From: Chara braunii
Taxonomy: Eukaryota; Streptophyta; Charophyceae; Charales; Characeae
DNA length: 64,000 bases
Direction: 5' to 3'
NCBI GenBank assembly: GCA_003427395.1
Contig: BFEA01000626.1
Span: forward strand, 372,021-436,020
The notes beneath the pieces were generated by a model. It searched no databases and was not told the DNA's origin. It saw only the letters and a list, made by a program, of their open reading frames with translations. Within the stretch, counting starts at the first letter, position 1; each line of letters opens with the position of its first letter. Positions 1 to 11,633 of the stretch are shown here, piece by piece. Both the position numbers and the translations under genes were made by a program.

Positions 1-18
1 CCTATCAGAGTTGGGACC

Positions 19-378
19 ATGTCCGTGGAATTACTGGGTTTTGTAGTGCCGGAACTAGATCATGACTGTATTTTGGGCACTCCATTCCTGCATAGAATGG
101 TCTGCACGGAAAATGATTTCAAACATCGATTATCTGTTAATTCAATCAGAAAAGAAGAGTTTACTGAAAGGATTAGGAGACTAAGAGCAGAAGGCAAACA
201 AGAGGTTAAAGAAGAAATTTTCGTGGGTATTAATCAAGTTTCAAAAATTATAAAAGCCCTTGGTAATCTCAAAGATGAAGACGGACAAATTGAAGCATTT
301 AAGAAAGTTGTAGAGACTGCTAAGGGAGGAAGGATGAAATTACAATTTGCATCGACTCATCTTTTCTTAGGAAAATAG
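19..378 (+). pseudogene. Retroviral-type aspartic protease tail and linker (Ty3/Gypsy)
   Basis: The frame contains CILGTPFL near residues 19-26. This corresponds to the conserved ILG-x-x-[FW]-L block at the C-terminal side of retropepsins. The catalytic DTG/DSG motif would lie upstream of the window. The remainder is a charged linker leading toward the reverse transcriptase. The frame stops at TAG 376-378 and the linker resumes in another frame at 414. It is a fragment, not an independent gene. Confidence 0.6.
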
Positions 379-413
379 CCACTGGGTCAAAGAGAAAATA
401 TAAACCCAATGGG

Positions 414-2025
414 GTGAAGAAAAACTCGGTGGCATTCCTAATAGAAAAGGGTTATGATGAAGCATTGAAAAAAGGGAGAAAAATTATTAAAGCATTAAGA
501 AAATCTGCAAAATTGGGGAATAGGGTCACCAAAGAGAGGTTTGATACCATGAAGATAGGCGCGGATCAGTTTATCTTGCCCAAAGAGAAAGAATATATCT
601 TCAAAGTGTGTCAGGAGTTCTCTTGTGCATTCTCCTTTAATGATGAAGAGAGAGGGCGGTTGGACGTGGATATAATCAAGATGACCAAGATTTGGACAAT
701 TGATCATATTCCGTGAAATGATAGGCCAACTAAGTATGCCCTGAAAGAAGAAGCAAAGGTTGTAAAATATCTCGAGAAGAAAATTGCATTTAACGTTGTT
801 GAACCTGCTGATGGACCGTATGCTAACCATTAGTCTTGCTTTGGGAAACCAGGGGGTGGATTGAGATGGATACATAATTTTTAGAAGATCAACTCTGTGA
901 CGGTACGTGATGCAGGTAGTCTTCCTAATGCTGATCTCCTCTTCAAATTTTTTGCTCGTCAGTGCATTTATTCCTTAGTTGATTTATATTCTAGCTATGA
1001 TCAGTTTCTCATTGATCCCACTAGTCGGCCAATGATTGTCATGCACACGCCAAGATGGCTCATTCATATGTGCGTGGTACCTCAGGGTTTGACTAATGGC
1101 GTGGCAGTGGTTCAAAGGGATATGATCCAAGTCATGCACGACATTTCTCCTGAAGTAACCAACCCCTATATTGATGACAATCTTGTGCAAAGACCTCTGG
1201 TAAGGGATGAGATTTTGGTCGCAGGCGGAGTCAGGAAGTTTGTCGGGGAACACGCTGAAGGAGTGAAGATGGTCCTAGAGAGACTTCAGAAATATAACCT
1301 GACTGCCAGTGGACCAAAGTCCCTCCTCTTTCAACCAGAAGTAATCATCTTGGGTTTCAGATGTTTCTCTAAGGGTAAGAGTCCTAACCCCAAAAAAATA
1401 GACAAGATCTTAAACTGGCCTTTGTCACTCAAGAGAGTGACAAACGCCAGAAGCTTCTTGGATGTCTGTGGATTCTGGAGGATTTTTATCCCTCATTTTG
1501 CTACCCTTGGAGACCCTCTGAGGGAGATGGTAAGGCAAAGGACTAATTTAGCATGGAATGAAAAAATGCAAGTTGTTGCAGAAACTCTGCAGGAGAAATT
1601 AAAAGATGGGGGTGTAGTGCTGGGAGTGCCTTTTTATGATGATGAAGAAGGGAGACCTTTCATCATTGAGGTCGATGGAGGAACAGAGTGGTGTGCTCAT
1701 TCAGAAAGATGAAAATGGGAAAGAGAGGCCGTTGAGATTTAAGAGCAGGACTCTTAACTCTACAGAAAGAGGTTGTATCCAATTCAGAAAAGAGTTGTTG
1801 GCAATCATCCATAGCCTCATGTGCTTCAGGCACTATGTACTAGGGAGGAGATTCATCTTGAGGACTGATGCAACTGCTGTGATTGGTGCCATTAAGAAGC
1901 ACCAACAAGTAGATCCAACAGTCCGCAGATGGATTGCCTTCATCTGAATTTTTGATTTTAAGTTGGAAAAGATTTCTACTGAGAAAAACAGGGCAGATGA
2001 CCTAAGCCGGATTGAGTGGAGAAAA
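414..2025 (+). pseudogene. Ty3/Gypsy reverse transcriptase and RNase H (broken)
   Basis: The RT fingers and palm are readable across 660-1500. The catalytic box is YIDDNL near 1170 (Y-x-D-D intact), followed by the connection segment (FLDVCGFWRIFIPHF) near 1455-1500. RNase H follows, with an IEVDGG block near 1665, a SRTLNSTE block near 1745, and RADDLSRIEW at 1990-2020. In-frame stops at 714-716 (TGA), 831-833 (TAG), 882-884 (TAG) and 1945-1947 (TGA) sit where the family has Trp, Trp, Gln and Trp. One frame change lies between about 1684 and 1700, inside RNase H. No functional product is expected. Confidence 0.9.
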
Positions 2026-3852
2026 AAAGAAGAAGAAGATGTAAATGGGTCGATTGAAGAATCAGCCTATGCTGATAATTTTCTAAATGAAAAGGATGAT
2101 GAAGATTATGAAGTACCACGCTCCTATAAGTGGAGTTTATGGCCTAAGGAGAGGGACAGCTTGGGAGAGATCCCTAATACCTATGTTTATGAGTCGATCC
2201 TTGGGAAAGAAGAAGAGGATGAACCAAATGATTGGTATGCTAGAGTTAACGCAGCAGCAGTGACTGCTCATGAAATGGGGGAAAGTTCTAGTTCAAAGGA
2301 AGATGAAAAATATGAAAAGAAGGAGGAAGAGATATTTTTCACTTCTGAGAAATACGACGAAAGTTATCAAGAGATTGGTAAGAAGATGGAAAAGGAACAA
2401 TTAAAAGAATATTATTGTAAAAATTCAAGGAAGAAATTTAGATTAAAAAGAAGACACCTCTTTGTGGATGGTAAGGGAGGACTACCTCCACTAAGAGTAG
2501 TCTGTAGTAAGGAGAGACAGTTAGAGATAATTGTTGCTCTACATGAGGGGGTTGAATGTGGCCACAGAGCTGCTGAGGCAACCTACTCTAAGACTATCAA
2601 ACTCTACTTTTGGTCGGGCTTGAGAGACATGATTTTCAGATTTTGTAAATCATGTGTGTTATGTTAGAAGAGGTTTACTACAAGAATGATTGAACCTTTA
2701 TTCCCCACTATTCTGGTGGCGCCAGGAAGTCGAGTTCATTTAGATCTCATCACCATACCATTACGCAAGGGCGAGATGAGATATATACTGAAACATGAGA
2801 GATAATTTATCTGGATATGTTGAGGCAAAAACTCTGAAAAGGAAGACAGCTGAGCAAGTGGCTGATTGGATAGAGGAAGTTTATCTCAGGTATCCTTTTA
2901 TCAGAGAGTTTGTCTCAGATAGAGGATCAGAGTTTAGAAATGAGATTGTAAGAAGAACCACTCTCGGATTGGGTGTCAGAATTCGATACGTGACTACTTA
3001 CCATCCTCAAGCGAATGCGCCAGTCGAGAGAGGTCACAAGACCTTGAAAGATTCATTGGCCAAGTGGTGTCAAGGAAATCTCTATAATTGACCAAAAGTG
3101 TTAAGAGTTGTTGTCTATGCTGACAACATAACAGTCAAGAGGAGTACTGACTATGGGACCTCTCTGGGACCAACACTAAGCGTCATTCTTGAGACTGAAG
3201 GGAGGTCTCCTGCAAGGGCTTGGTGTTGGTTATCATGTTACTGTTCAGTACCTTTTGAGACTAAAGTGATGTCTCTTGAGAAATGTCTGTCATGTTACTT
3301 GGGGAATGGGCAGTCTGCTTGTGGGTTATGATATGCTTGTTTGATTGTATGTACCTGGGTTTTTCTTTTTTAATCTAAAGATGCATTGATTGTCGGGGCT
3401 AGCCAGAGCCTTACCGCAGTAGGTTGCAATCTGGTGGGGTCAGCAGGTCCCCGACGCGAGTGTCGAATTCCGTAGTCGACTGAGGTTAAGACTCCGGGGG
3501 TACAGTGATGGATGCTGCAGAGAGAATGGCTTCCAGCAGATTATCAGATCAAGAGAGATGGAACAAGAAAATATATATAAGAAAAGAGAAACTGAAAGTT
3601 TGTGATGTTGTCCTCTTATTCCACAGTTCTCTTGAGACTCAATGAACTAAACGATTGGAGCCCAGATGGCTTGGTCCTTACAGAATCACACGAGAAGCAA
3701 AAAACAAAGTTTATGAGATTTCAGAGATGGATGGATCAAGGGTTCATGACATGGTATCAGGGTCAAGACTCCGTAAGTTCATTTTCAGAGACCCTGAGCT
3801 GATCCCTACGCTGATCCCAAAGAGAGGAAAGAAAGGTCAGCCATCCAAGTGA
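2026..3852 (+). pseudogene. Ty3/Gypsy integrase (broken)
   Basis: After an acidic linker (2026-2440), the zinc-binding N-domain spans about 2540-2667 (H-x-G-V-E-C-G-H, then C-x-x-C). A TAG at 2665 replaces the usual Gln after the last Cys. The core follows: HLDLI near 2740, SDRGSEF near 2918 (second catalytic Asp) and a YHPQANAPVERG block near 3000 (catalytic Glu). A frame change lies near 2790 and a TGA at 3089 replaces a usual Trp. About 3160-3600 is too degraded to read. The C-terminal domain is visible at 3655-3800 (PRWLGPYRI, then SRLRKFI). Confidence 0.88.
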
Positions 3853-4047
3853 GAGAACAATTCCAGAGAACTGAGATAAAAGTACAGTAAGACTATGAGA
3901 CAGCAAGACTGAATTTTCAGCAGACTGTGATCGTTTTTTGCATGGTTAATTCAGCATTTCAATTTTCCATCATGTCATTTAATTTTCTGTTTCAGTAAGC
4001 AACGAAGCTAATAAGACTATATCCTTGATGCAGTGATACAGTCGATC

Positions 4048-4146
4048 CATGAGTGTCAAGCCCCTGAGAGTGGGGAATAACTGTGAGATAGAATTTTCGT
4101 GAGAATCAACGCAGTGGAAAAGATCTGAGGAACTCATGGTTGTGGG
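4048..4146 (+). repeat. Dispersed repeat, copy 1 (partner at 24794-24891)
   Basis: About 100 bases starting CATGAGT and ending CTCATGGTTGTGG, with a central GGGATAACTGTGAGAT-like core. It is clearly alignable to 24794-24891 on the same strand at roughly 80 percent identity by eye. Lying just 3' of an integrase, it is a candidate LTR segment. Confidence 0.7.
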
Positions 4147-4462
4147 GGCTGTCAAGACAAATGGTCTGACTAGTCCTGGTCTGAGGTAGGCCGAATAAGG
4201 TATGTCAGACTGTCATTCCCGGCCAGTGGTGGGCCAAAATCAAGGCAATCAATAACTTTTGGGTGTGAAGGATTGTCTTACTATGTCTATTATTTTATTA
4301 TTTTATTATTTGTATCATTTTACTGTTTTATTTTATTTTGGGTTTTATTTTGTTACTTGTTGCTTGGTTGTTAATTGACGGGGAACCTGCTTGTTGGGGC
4401 ATAGTCTGACTATTTGTGGAACTCGCTGTTTTGCAGGTATATAAAAACGTATTTGAAGTTCC

Positions 4463-4636
4463 CAGACCAGAAAAAAAAAAGGGGTTTGGTATCCCCTTCC
4501 TTTTATATGAGAAGTTGAGGAGATGCCTCACTCAGACCAGAGAAAGAAAACAAGGTTTGGTATCCCCTTAGTCACTTGAGAAGTTGGGAAGGTATCTCAC
4601 TCAAGCCAGAGAACAGAAAAAGGATTTGGTATGCCC
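4463..4636 (+). repeat. Tandem repeat, about 70 bp, 2.5 units
   Basis: Units start near 4463, 4533 and 4602. Each carries CAGACCAGA or CAAGCCAGA, an A-rich stretch, GGTTTGGTATCCC or GGATTTGGTATGCCC, and (in the two full units) GAGAAGTTG and CTCACTCA. Non-coding. Confidence 0.75.
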
Positions 4637-5183
4637 TACTCCCAGCGTAGCAGACTGGACAAGTGTCCCAAGCATTGATATCAAACTGACAATGTTTCGA
4701 TTTTACAGCCAAGGTGAGGGTTAAGGTAACCTTTCCCTGCCATAAAGTTCAGATTGAGAACAGATCTCAGAATAACAAGAGGTTAGAACCGGCAGCAAAC
4801 AAGAAAATGAAAACATAATCCTTCTTAAATTTATTTGGTGGCCGACAAGCGGCTTGGTTCACGAGGAACCTGCATCCCCGGCCTCAAGGTGTTCAAACTC
4901 TCAAGCCAGGGACACTATGAAGTGAGGCGTGAACTGGAAGATTGGAAAGAGAGCTGACTCAGAAGGTTGAGAAAAAGTCACGCTTATACAAAATATAGAA
5001 GATTGTCATGAGCTCAATCTGAAGTAGAGAAAGAAGAAAGAAGATGCTGAAAAAAATGCAGCTGTTGGGATGAGGGGTAGAGGGAGCAGTGCAAGGAACG
5101 GAGGGGACAATCACTAGGGCCCTACTCGCCGTAGGAGTGATGAGGGCTCTGGACTATAAGGAGGAGAGGAAGTGTTGGGCGCG

Positions 5184-5419
5184 CCATAGCGCGCTTCAAA
5201 TTTCTTCTGAAAATACTCCATTCTGTCTGGGGATGGAGTCCTCTCATACCACGCGGCAAACGAGTGGCGAGGATAGGGTCTCGAGTGAGCACCATGACCT
5301 CGTGGCTCATCTTCCTCCTCCTCCGAACTGTATTCACGCTGCGTGCCAGCTGGCGGCTCTTCGCGCGCCTTCCCCCATCTTCCTCCTCTTCTTTTCCTTG
5401 TCCCTGACGTGCTTCAAGC
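5184..5419 (+). repeat. 236-bp duplication copy 1, left of library adapter
   Basis: Read base by base, it is identical to 5458-5693. Two exact copies on either side of a sequencing-library adapter are best explained by a mate-pair junction read carried into the assembly, not by a biological duplication. The ORFs here change frame only because of the adapter. Confidence 0.95.
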
Positions 5420-5457
5420 CTGTCTCTTATACACATCTAGATGTGTATAAGAGACAG
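5420..5457. other. Tn5 mosaic-end dimer: Nextera mate-pair junction adapter (assembly artifact)
   Basis: CTGTCTCTTATACACATCT (5420-5438) is followed directly by its perfect reverse complement (5439-5457). This is the 19-bp Tn5 transposase mosaic end in the head-to-head form used as the circularisation junction in Nextera mate-pair libraries. A natural Tn5 insertion would have kilobases between such ends. Confidence 0.98.
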
Positions 5458-5693
5458 CCATAGCGCGCTTCAAATTTCTTCTGAAAATACTCCATTCTGT
5501 CTGGGGATGGAGTCCTCTCATACCACGCGGCAAACGAGTGGCGAGGATAGGGTCTCGAGTGAGCACCATGACCTCGTGGCTCATCTTCCTCCTCCTCCGA
5601 ACTGTATTCACGCTGCGTGCCAGCTGGCGGCTCTTCGCGCGCCTTCCCCCATCTTCCTCCTCTTCTTTTCCTTGTCCCTGACGTGCTTCAAGC
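5458..5693 (+). repeat. 236-bp duplication copy 2, right of library adapter
   Basis: Exact copy of 5184-5419. It runs continuously into unique sequence at 5694, just as copy 1 is continuous with unique sequence on its left. The true genome most likely has one copy and no adapter here. Confidence 0.95.
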
Positions 5694-6585
5694 ATGGTGC
5701 AAGATTGAGCGCTACTTAAGAAAAAGATGAACGAAGAAAGATGTACAGCAGAGGGAACTACAAAAGGGGTAAAGGAAAGAAAAGGGTAGTGGCGCAGGCC
5801 AAGTAGTGACGTTGCATGCACGATAAGAGGGAGAGAAGAAAAGAGAAGCAGACGCTATGTAAAGGGAGAAAAAAAAAGAAGAAGATGATACGGTAAGAAA
5901 AGGATGACGGTCGTAAAAACACTACGGCAAGTCGCAGTGATACGAAGGATATAAATGGGAATCTAAACTATGCATTGTTTTATACCGAGCGCCCCACGCG
6001 TCTTGACCCAGCGGGGACGCTGGGTGGGGGTTTGGTATCATGTCGGAGGGCGAGGTGTCCCGACCCTCCTCTGCGTACCAAGTCCCTGCTTGGTACCAAC
6101 CTTTTGCTTCGACATTGCGGCCTGTAGTCGTGTTCCCGAACCTCTACAAACCCTAGTACCTGGACTGTACCTTGACGTGGACCGGTCTTGTTGGTGCCTG
6201 CCTCAGCAAAAGGGAGGGTGCGCCACAGGAATTTCCTTTGGTCCACGCAGGCTCGGTGCCCTGCTGTACAGCAGAGCATTAACGGCCTATGGTCGTGGTA
6301 GCCGTCGGGCTTGCCCTGGGACGCGAAGGTAGAGAGACTGACGCGATTTTTCTACTGCGCGCCGAGTGCCCCCTTTGCCAAGTTATGGGTTAGGTGCGAG
6401 GGGTGGAAGTCACTATCAGAGGAAAAAGAAAAGAGAGGGACTAGGCGGAGTAAAAGAGGGGAAGAAAAGGAAAAAAGAAAAAAGAAAAATAAATCGTCGA
6501 ATCTGAACCCGCGTTTTAGTTCGGGGGGGGGTCCGGTGGCTTCAGGCCATTACAACGTTACGATTCCCCTACTTTTCCCTGATAT

Positions 6586-6606
6586 GATTATTATTATTAT
6601 TATTAC

Positions 6607-6639
<33 letters not shown>
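6586..6639 (+). repeat. (ATT)n microsatellite
   Basis: About 18 ATT/TTA units with one interruption (ACT) near 6605. Confidence 0.95.
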
Positions 6640-8363
6640 CTAGCTGATTTTCAGTTCCCATCACTTCGCGGGAAGGCCAACGGTTTGAATTTCGAGCACG
6701 GCCATGGTCTGTGGTCCAGATTGGCCTGACCTTTTCATTCTGTACCGATGGTTGGGAGGCTTGATCGAGCGCCGCGCGGTAGGGTCCCAAAAGAGGGGCG
6801 ACCCGTGGCCTCATCGGTAGGAGGCTTATCACCCCCCTATGGAAGGTCATAAGCCCCCTCTTTACCATCGAACACGGGTACCTGATAGGGGTAGGCCGAC
6901 GACCCATTTTTGAAGATGACAAGAGCGCCGGTCGGTATCCCATTATGGGACCACCGCGCTAAGCGTAGCGGGGTTTTTTCGTGCAAAGGTTGGCCCTACG
7001 ACCGTCGGCGTACTGCTTTTAATTTTCCCTGTTGTATGTTTGTTTTCACTCTTTTCTCTTAATAAAGTATATATATTTTTATTTATTAATTGAATCTATT
7101 GGTTTTCTGATCCCTCGTCTAGAGCGCGGGGGGCACGGTAAACGAAAACCTTATAAGAGGAAAAGGGGGTTGGCGTTAGCAACCTAGGCCTGAGCGACAC
7201 TGCTATGCTGAGTACTAGTGTATTGCGGGTAGAAGGCCAGGCGGCCTTAGCGAACGAACGGGAGATTGCCTGTGTGCGTTTGCTTGCGCGCTGAGCGGTT
7301 TTGTCCTGACTACTTTGGGACGGTCGACTGGGCTGGTGCAAGGTCTGTCGAGTGAAGTCTAGCTATGGCTCTGCATGGCTATAGACCAGACCACTGGTAC
7401 CTCCAGATCCGCTGGAAGCCTATGTCAGGGGAAGGGCCCTGGATTACTTAACTATGATGGCGGGGATGAGGTCAGGCTGAAGATTAAAGTGGAAGGAGCG
7501 AAAGAGGGGGAAATGCGGATTAACCCGAAGCTGCAGGACACGATCACGGAGTCAAGAGACCGCGCGGAGAGGCGCTGCCGAAGGGACGGTGTGATGACGA
7601 GGCTGCACGTAACGGTGGCATATCATGAGGCAGAGACTTCCACCGACATGATAGGCAGGGAACAGGCACATTTGGAAAGGGACTCAGGAGGAGAAAGCGA
7701 GATGAGTGAGGCTGGAGACTGGGAGACCGATCTCCAGTCTTGGAACAGGCCGGACCATGTTCTCAGAAACCATCCTCAGGCTCGGCCTGCAGAAGGTGGA
7801 CCCGAGGTCAGCTCGCAACAACAAAAGCCCAGAGGGCGCGATACATAAAACTTTAAGGTGGGAGGCAAAGGAAAAAGGTGCGTGTGATTGCAGTGAGCAG
7901 AGACGAGAGAGAAGGTTACCAGAGGTCAACGTTTAAGAGCGAGTCAGGGGAGAGAAAGCAAGCGAGGGTGACCTTGGCCTGTTCTGAGAGACACAGGGAA
8001 TGAGTTACGAGGCAATTACGCGCGTGCGAGCGACATGCGTACGGGTCCAGGAGGGCAGAAAAGGGAGGGACTTGGCGCGAGGGTCCCTCGAGAGAAAGAG
8101 AGACTACCGTTGACGCTAGCACAGGTATGCGTCCTACTGCTCTTCGAGCGTCTGACTACCCTTCACCACGGGTGAAGAGAGAAGCGAAGCGAACATTTTT
8201 AGCAGAGACTCACGGATGATCGTAGCAAGAGGGGGGAGAAAAGTTCCTCAGCGGCCAACACGTGTGAGCGAGTCGCAGACAGAAGGAAGCGACGAACGAG
8301 AGACACGAGAGAGAGAAACCAGACTGTGGGGGAAGTAAGCGAGGTATGCGTGCCTGGGGATGA

Positions 8364-8515
8364 TGACGTCAGCCTGACGTCAACTTGCGACAAGTTAGAG
8401 AGAATGGCACGAAGGCCAGTTCGCGTTAGCTGCAGATGCAGAATGAGACCACTCGACTGCAGCGCAATAAAGGGGCTTCGAGTGTGCCTAGAGTACTGAC
8501 GTCAGCTTGACTTCA
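8364..8515. promoter_or_regulatory. Two pairs of TGACGTCA-type bZIP sites
   Basis: TGACGTCA occurs at 8364-8371 and 8375-8382, and again at 8497-8504 with a near-copy TGACTTCA at 8508-8515. Both pairs have an 11-bp start-to-start spacing and share the joining bases GC[CT]. TGACG pairs at this kind of spacing are the core of plant as-1-type elements bound by TGA-class bZIP factors, also found in some plant LTR promoters. That they act as a promoter here is inference; an AATAAA lies at about 8466. Confidence 0.35.
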
Positions 8516-11183
8516 CTGAGCGACGAGATAGAGAGAAGACACCCGTAAGACCCGGGGTGAGAGAATCGTTGTCACAACCGTCTTGGGCAAGCAGGCAAGA
8601 AAGAGGTTTCATCATGTTCACTATGTAAGGCTCAGTGCGCGCGTGCAGGGTCTTGAGCAATCGCAATTGAGAGAGGGGTGAGTGACTATTAGGATAAGTG
8701 TGAGTAATCAAGTTGGGTCGTCCTTGAATGGAAGAAGTTGTTTTCCCTGCGAGATTAGGCGTATGCTTGCCAAGAAACGAAGTCTCCACCCTCATGGCAG
8801 AGACAACTGGAGCAGTCAGGCCTTTGTAATCATCATTGTTGCGTTTTCTTTTTAAGAGAACTGACAGGACATGTCCTGTGTATGCCTCATGCAACTCTAT
8901 GAGGTTGGTTTAATGGTGGTCAAATTTTGGAAAGAAGGGAGATACGCGGTGTAACTCGGTTGAATGTATGCGTTATAGCCACGATGAGACAAGTGGTATT
9001 GGGCTCATAGGACGAATCTTGCTTGTTGGCGTCATCATGACAACACATGGTTTACGCCTCTCTTCGGTCCTGACTGAAGGTTAGTTGAGCTCGGATAAGA
9101 AAAGTTACGAAAAGAGGGTGATCAAGAGAATGGGGAAAAGTCGTTGTATCAGGTTGAACGAAACCTTGGTCACGATCGAAAGCCCTCTCGAAGGGGGCTT
9201 CAGGGGTTAGTGCCGCTTTCCGTCCTACTTCTAAGTTGACCCTCCTATCCCTTTTCCCATGCTACGTTAGTCGTTGGCGGGGGTCAGCTCTGAGTGTAGC
9301 GCTAGTGCCTTTTCACACCGATCACACTGATCATAGCTCTTCTGCCTCTCTAGTGAGCCCCGTCCCGATATTGCGGAAGTAATTAAGTGAAAGATAAGTG
9401 GGCCTTAATGAATCGTGACATGTTCGTGGTGAACTCTTGCATCTGGTGGAGTTTGGTTGGGCGAACACGATGATCAGATCTCGTGCTCTTGTTAAGTTGT
9501 CTGTTATCAGTTTGGTCTATCGTCACCCTGCTGGCTTAGATAACGAACATTACTAGTAATTGTTGGTTTCTTGTGGCTCCGTACTGTCATTCAAATTAAC
9601 AGTCGTTTTCCTGGGGTAATGATTGAGCATGTTGGGTTTTGAATTCTAAGTCAAGATATCAGACTCGAGAAAGACTGCGTTTATCCTTGATCCGAGTTTT
9701 CGATCTCGTCCCCTCTTCTTGATCTGTGCTTCTAAAAGTAGTGCCCGTTACTCCCTTTTTATGTAATATTTTGATTAATGCAATCAGAATTGAGACGTTG
9801 TCTTCCTCTTGTGTGCTCAAAGAATTCTCTCTCCTTAGTAAAAGTGGAGTTTTATATATTAGGCCTAGGTCTTATCAAGTCCCGGTCTGGTATCACCCCG
9901 CTGAAAGTCAGAGGGGGTGTCCAGTCGTATTGGTAGTAACGGAGACTAAGGGCTTTATCCCGGTGCCAGCCGAGCCAAAACTTATACGAGAGTATGAACT
10001 CTGAATTATTGACTCAACCTGACTCTGACAATCACGGTGAAGGGAGGGCCGAAGGACCTGGGGGAGGCGAGTGAGATGCTCTCAAGAAAGAAAGCAGCTC
10101 GAACTCGACTCCCTAAGTGCTCTACTTTTTGCGTTGTAGTTGATGGGCAAAAATCAGACATTGTTGTGAAGGGTAGCCTATGCATTGATGAAGTATTTAC
10201 TCGACGGGGACTGATGGATGCAAAAGGAGGCCTACAAGTTCAGTCGCTAATTAACAGTATTATCTGCCACGCTTGATGAGTCTTCCCTTCTTGTCAGAAC
10301 ATTGGACTTGTTTTCACTCGTTTGTATAGTTCTGAGAATTTGGCAATGGCAGTGTATCATCCTAACTGTTGATGTCTGCTTTGCACGAATAGGACCTTCT
10401 ATTCGGTAGTTCCACGGGTATGTGGGAACTCTGATTGGGTTGGACGTTGCCCGACGGGTACAAGGACGTTAATAGCCCTGTATATTACTCGAAGCGGATG
10501 ACTACTGCTTGCTTATCAGTCCAAGGAGGTCCCGTAGAGGAAACCTATAAGAGCTCGTTGCTCGCCATTCACTACTTGGGTAGGTTAAGCAGCTAGAGGC
10601 CTGTACCAAAAACCGCTCTGAGGATCGCTACGGAGGGCAACCGGTAGTAATACTCTTGAACATACCCGGGTAGGATCGGCATAATAGAGAGTGTTTCGAT
10701 CTGTTGGAGCATTGGTCGTGTAGGCGAGTCTGACTAATTAAGACCTATTTATACTTCGAACGAGAAGACGTTTATTAGTGCTTGGTTTGAGTAATTGGGA
10801 GAGCTTTGCACGCACAAATGGGTGTAGAGAATCACCTAGCTACAGTTAATCAGGTGAAGCTCATCGACTATAGTGTAATGCATTTCACTGAGAAGAGGTT
10901 ATTGTCTGCACTCTCTTTGTTACTCGAGCGAAGGTAGCCTTGGTAGTTCTCGACTTGACATACAACGAAGATTGAGATTGCATGAGGGTGCATTGCGTGG
11001 CTGTTTTCATCACTCCGTGTGTGGCATTTAAACTAGGGGAAAACGTTTTTTTGCATTTTACTCGGGAATGGTTTTCTTTCGCCTCAAGCAAGCAGGGAGC
11101 AAAACTTGAGGCAATCTTAGGCAAATCAACATTTGGCGACCTTGTACCCTGGTGCCTGGTCGGTGTTTAGTTGACACCTGTTT

Positions 11184-11633
11184 TTGTCTGCGTCCCTCAA
11201 ACACCCAAGCAGCATCCATACAGTGCTCGATCTATATCCAGTCGACTCTCAATCCGGCCACCCCGGGACGAAGAGTCAATGGTCTCAGGTCGATCAGGGT
11301 TCGCTAAGCGGGGCTAGTACACACAGCTGTACTGGGAACAACTGTCGGTATAGAGTTGAAGGTCGTGCTAGGACCCATTGTGATCTGACCTACTCATTCA
11401 CTGGGCTTAGCGCTCGCGAGGACTATGAGGGACGGCGAGATTCTAGTGGTGAAGCGTACCCTAGTCTGAAGCAAGAGGGAAGAATGGGAAAAGGGATGCC
11501 TAGACATGGAGACACTCATACGGGTGAAAGATACGTAGAATATGTGTTATACTTTTATGGCTACGACGATAAGCTACTTAGCATTGGCTCGCTTCTAGAA
11601 ACGGTGGAGTGGGCTAGGGCAGAACTCAGATAA
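11184..11633 (+). CDS. Hypothetical protein, beta-helix module (array member 1)
   Basis: Family not recognised. The C-terminal 36 residues (about 11524-11631) read ERYVEYVLYFYG, a DD pair, then SLLETVEWARAEL. This looks like a short beta strand followed by an amphipathic helix. The same segment recurs in the ORF ending at 12415 and resembles segments of the ORFs at 15318 and 16020. The first two thirds have no motif and may not be coding. Only the C-terminal module is supported, by its repetition. It could be a leftover retroelement ORF. Confidence 0.4.
   Translation: MSASLKHPSSIHTVLDLYPVDSQSGHPGTKSQWSQVDQGSLSGASTHSCTGNNCRYRVEGRARTHCDLTYSFTGLSAREDYEGRRDSSGEAYPSLKQEGRMGKGMPRHGDTHTGERYVEYVLYFYGYDDKLLSIGSLLETVEWARAELR

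Larger units (their letters stand above)
1..3852 (+). mobile_element. Ty3/Gypsy LTR retrotransposon, internal pol remnant
   Basis: The order protease tail, reverse transcriptase, RNase H, zinc-binding integrase N-domain, integrase core and integrase C-domain is the Ty3/Gypsy pol order. The 5' LTR, gag and most of the protease lie before the window. The coding sequence is dead: stops at 714, 831, 882, 1945, 2665 and 3089, and frame changes near 1690 and 2790. The RT wording (HIP, then a WFC-like block, then an RDAG block and YIDD) resembles the Gypsy lineage best known from fungi more than plant chromoviruses; this is from memory of the families. A possible LTR-derived stretch follows at 4048. 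Confidence 0.9.
3853..5183 (+). other. Non-coding 3' flank of the Gypsy remnant, probably LTR-derived
   Basis: No supported gene. It contains a block shared with 24794-24891, an AT-rich run of TTTTATTA units around 4285-4350, and a three-unit tandem repeat at 4463-4636. After 4640 I see only AG-rich sequence with no recognisable structure. Its position right after integrase makes a 3' untranslated region or LTR the simplest explanation, but LTR ends could not be fixed. Confidence 0.5.
5694..11183. other. Long stretch without recognisable genes
   Basis: Open frames here (for example 5970-6332, 7375-7848, 9726-10004 and 10037-10276) are short. They show no family motif and no paralogue elsewhere in the window. 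Landmarks are an ATT microsatellite (6586-6639), an AATAAAGTATATATA tract near 7062-7076, and paired TGACGTCA palindromes (8364-8515). The content would suit a long retrotransposon LTR or untranslated leader of the elements further right. I could not find repeat ends to prove it. Confidence 0.4.

Noticed and set aside
5420-5457. Perfect 38-bp palindrome as an operator or transposon end
   Set aside because: Exact Tn5 mosaic-end dimer with flanking exact duplication; a library artifact.
5970-6332. 120-codon ORF and antisense partner
   Set aside because: Both strands open over the same GC-rich stretch, Cys-rich translation without pattern; treated as chance.
7375-7848. 157-codon ORF
   Set aside because: No motif, no paralogue in the window, antisense frames equally open; composition of surrounding non-coding sequence.
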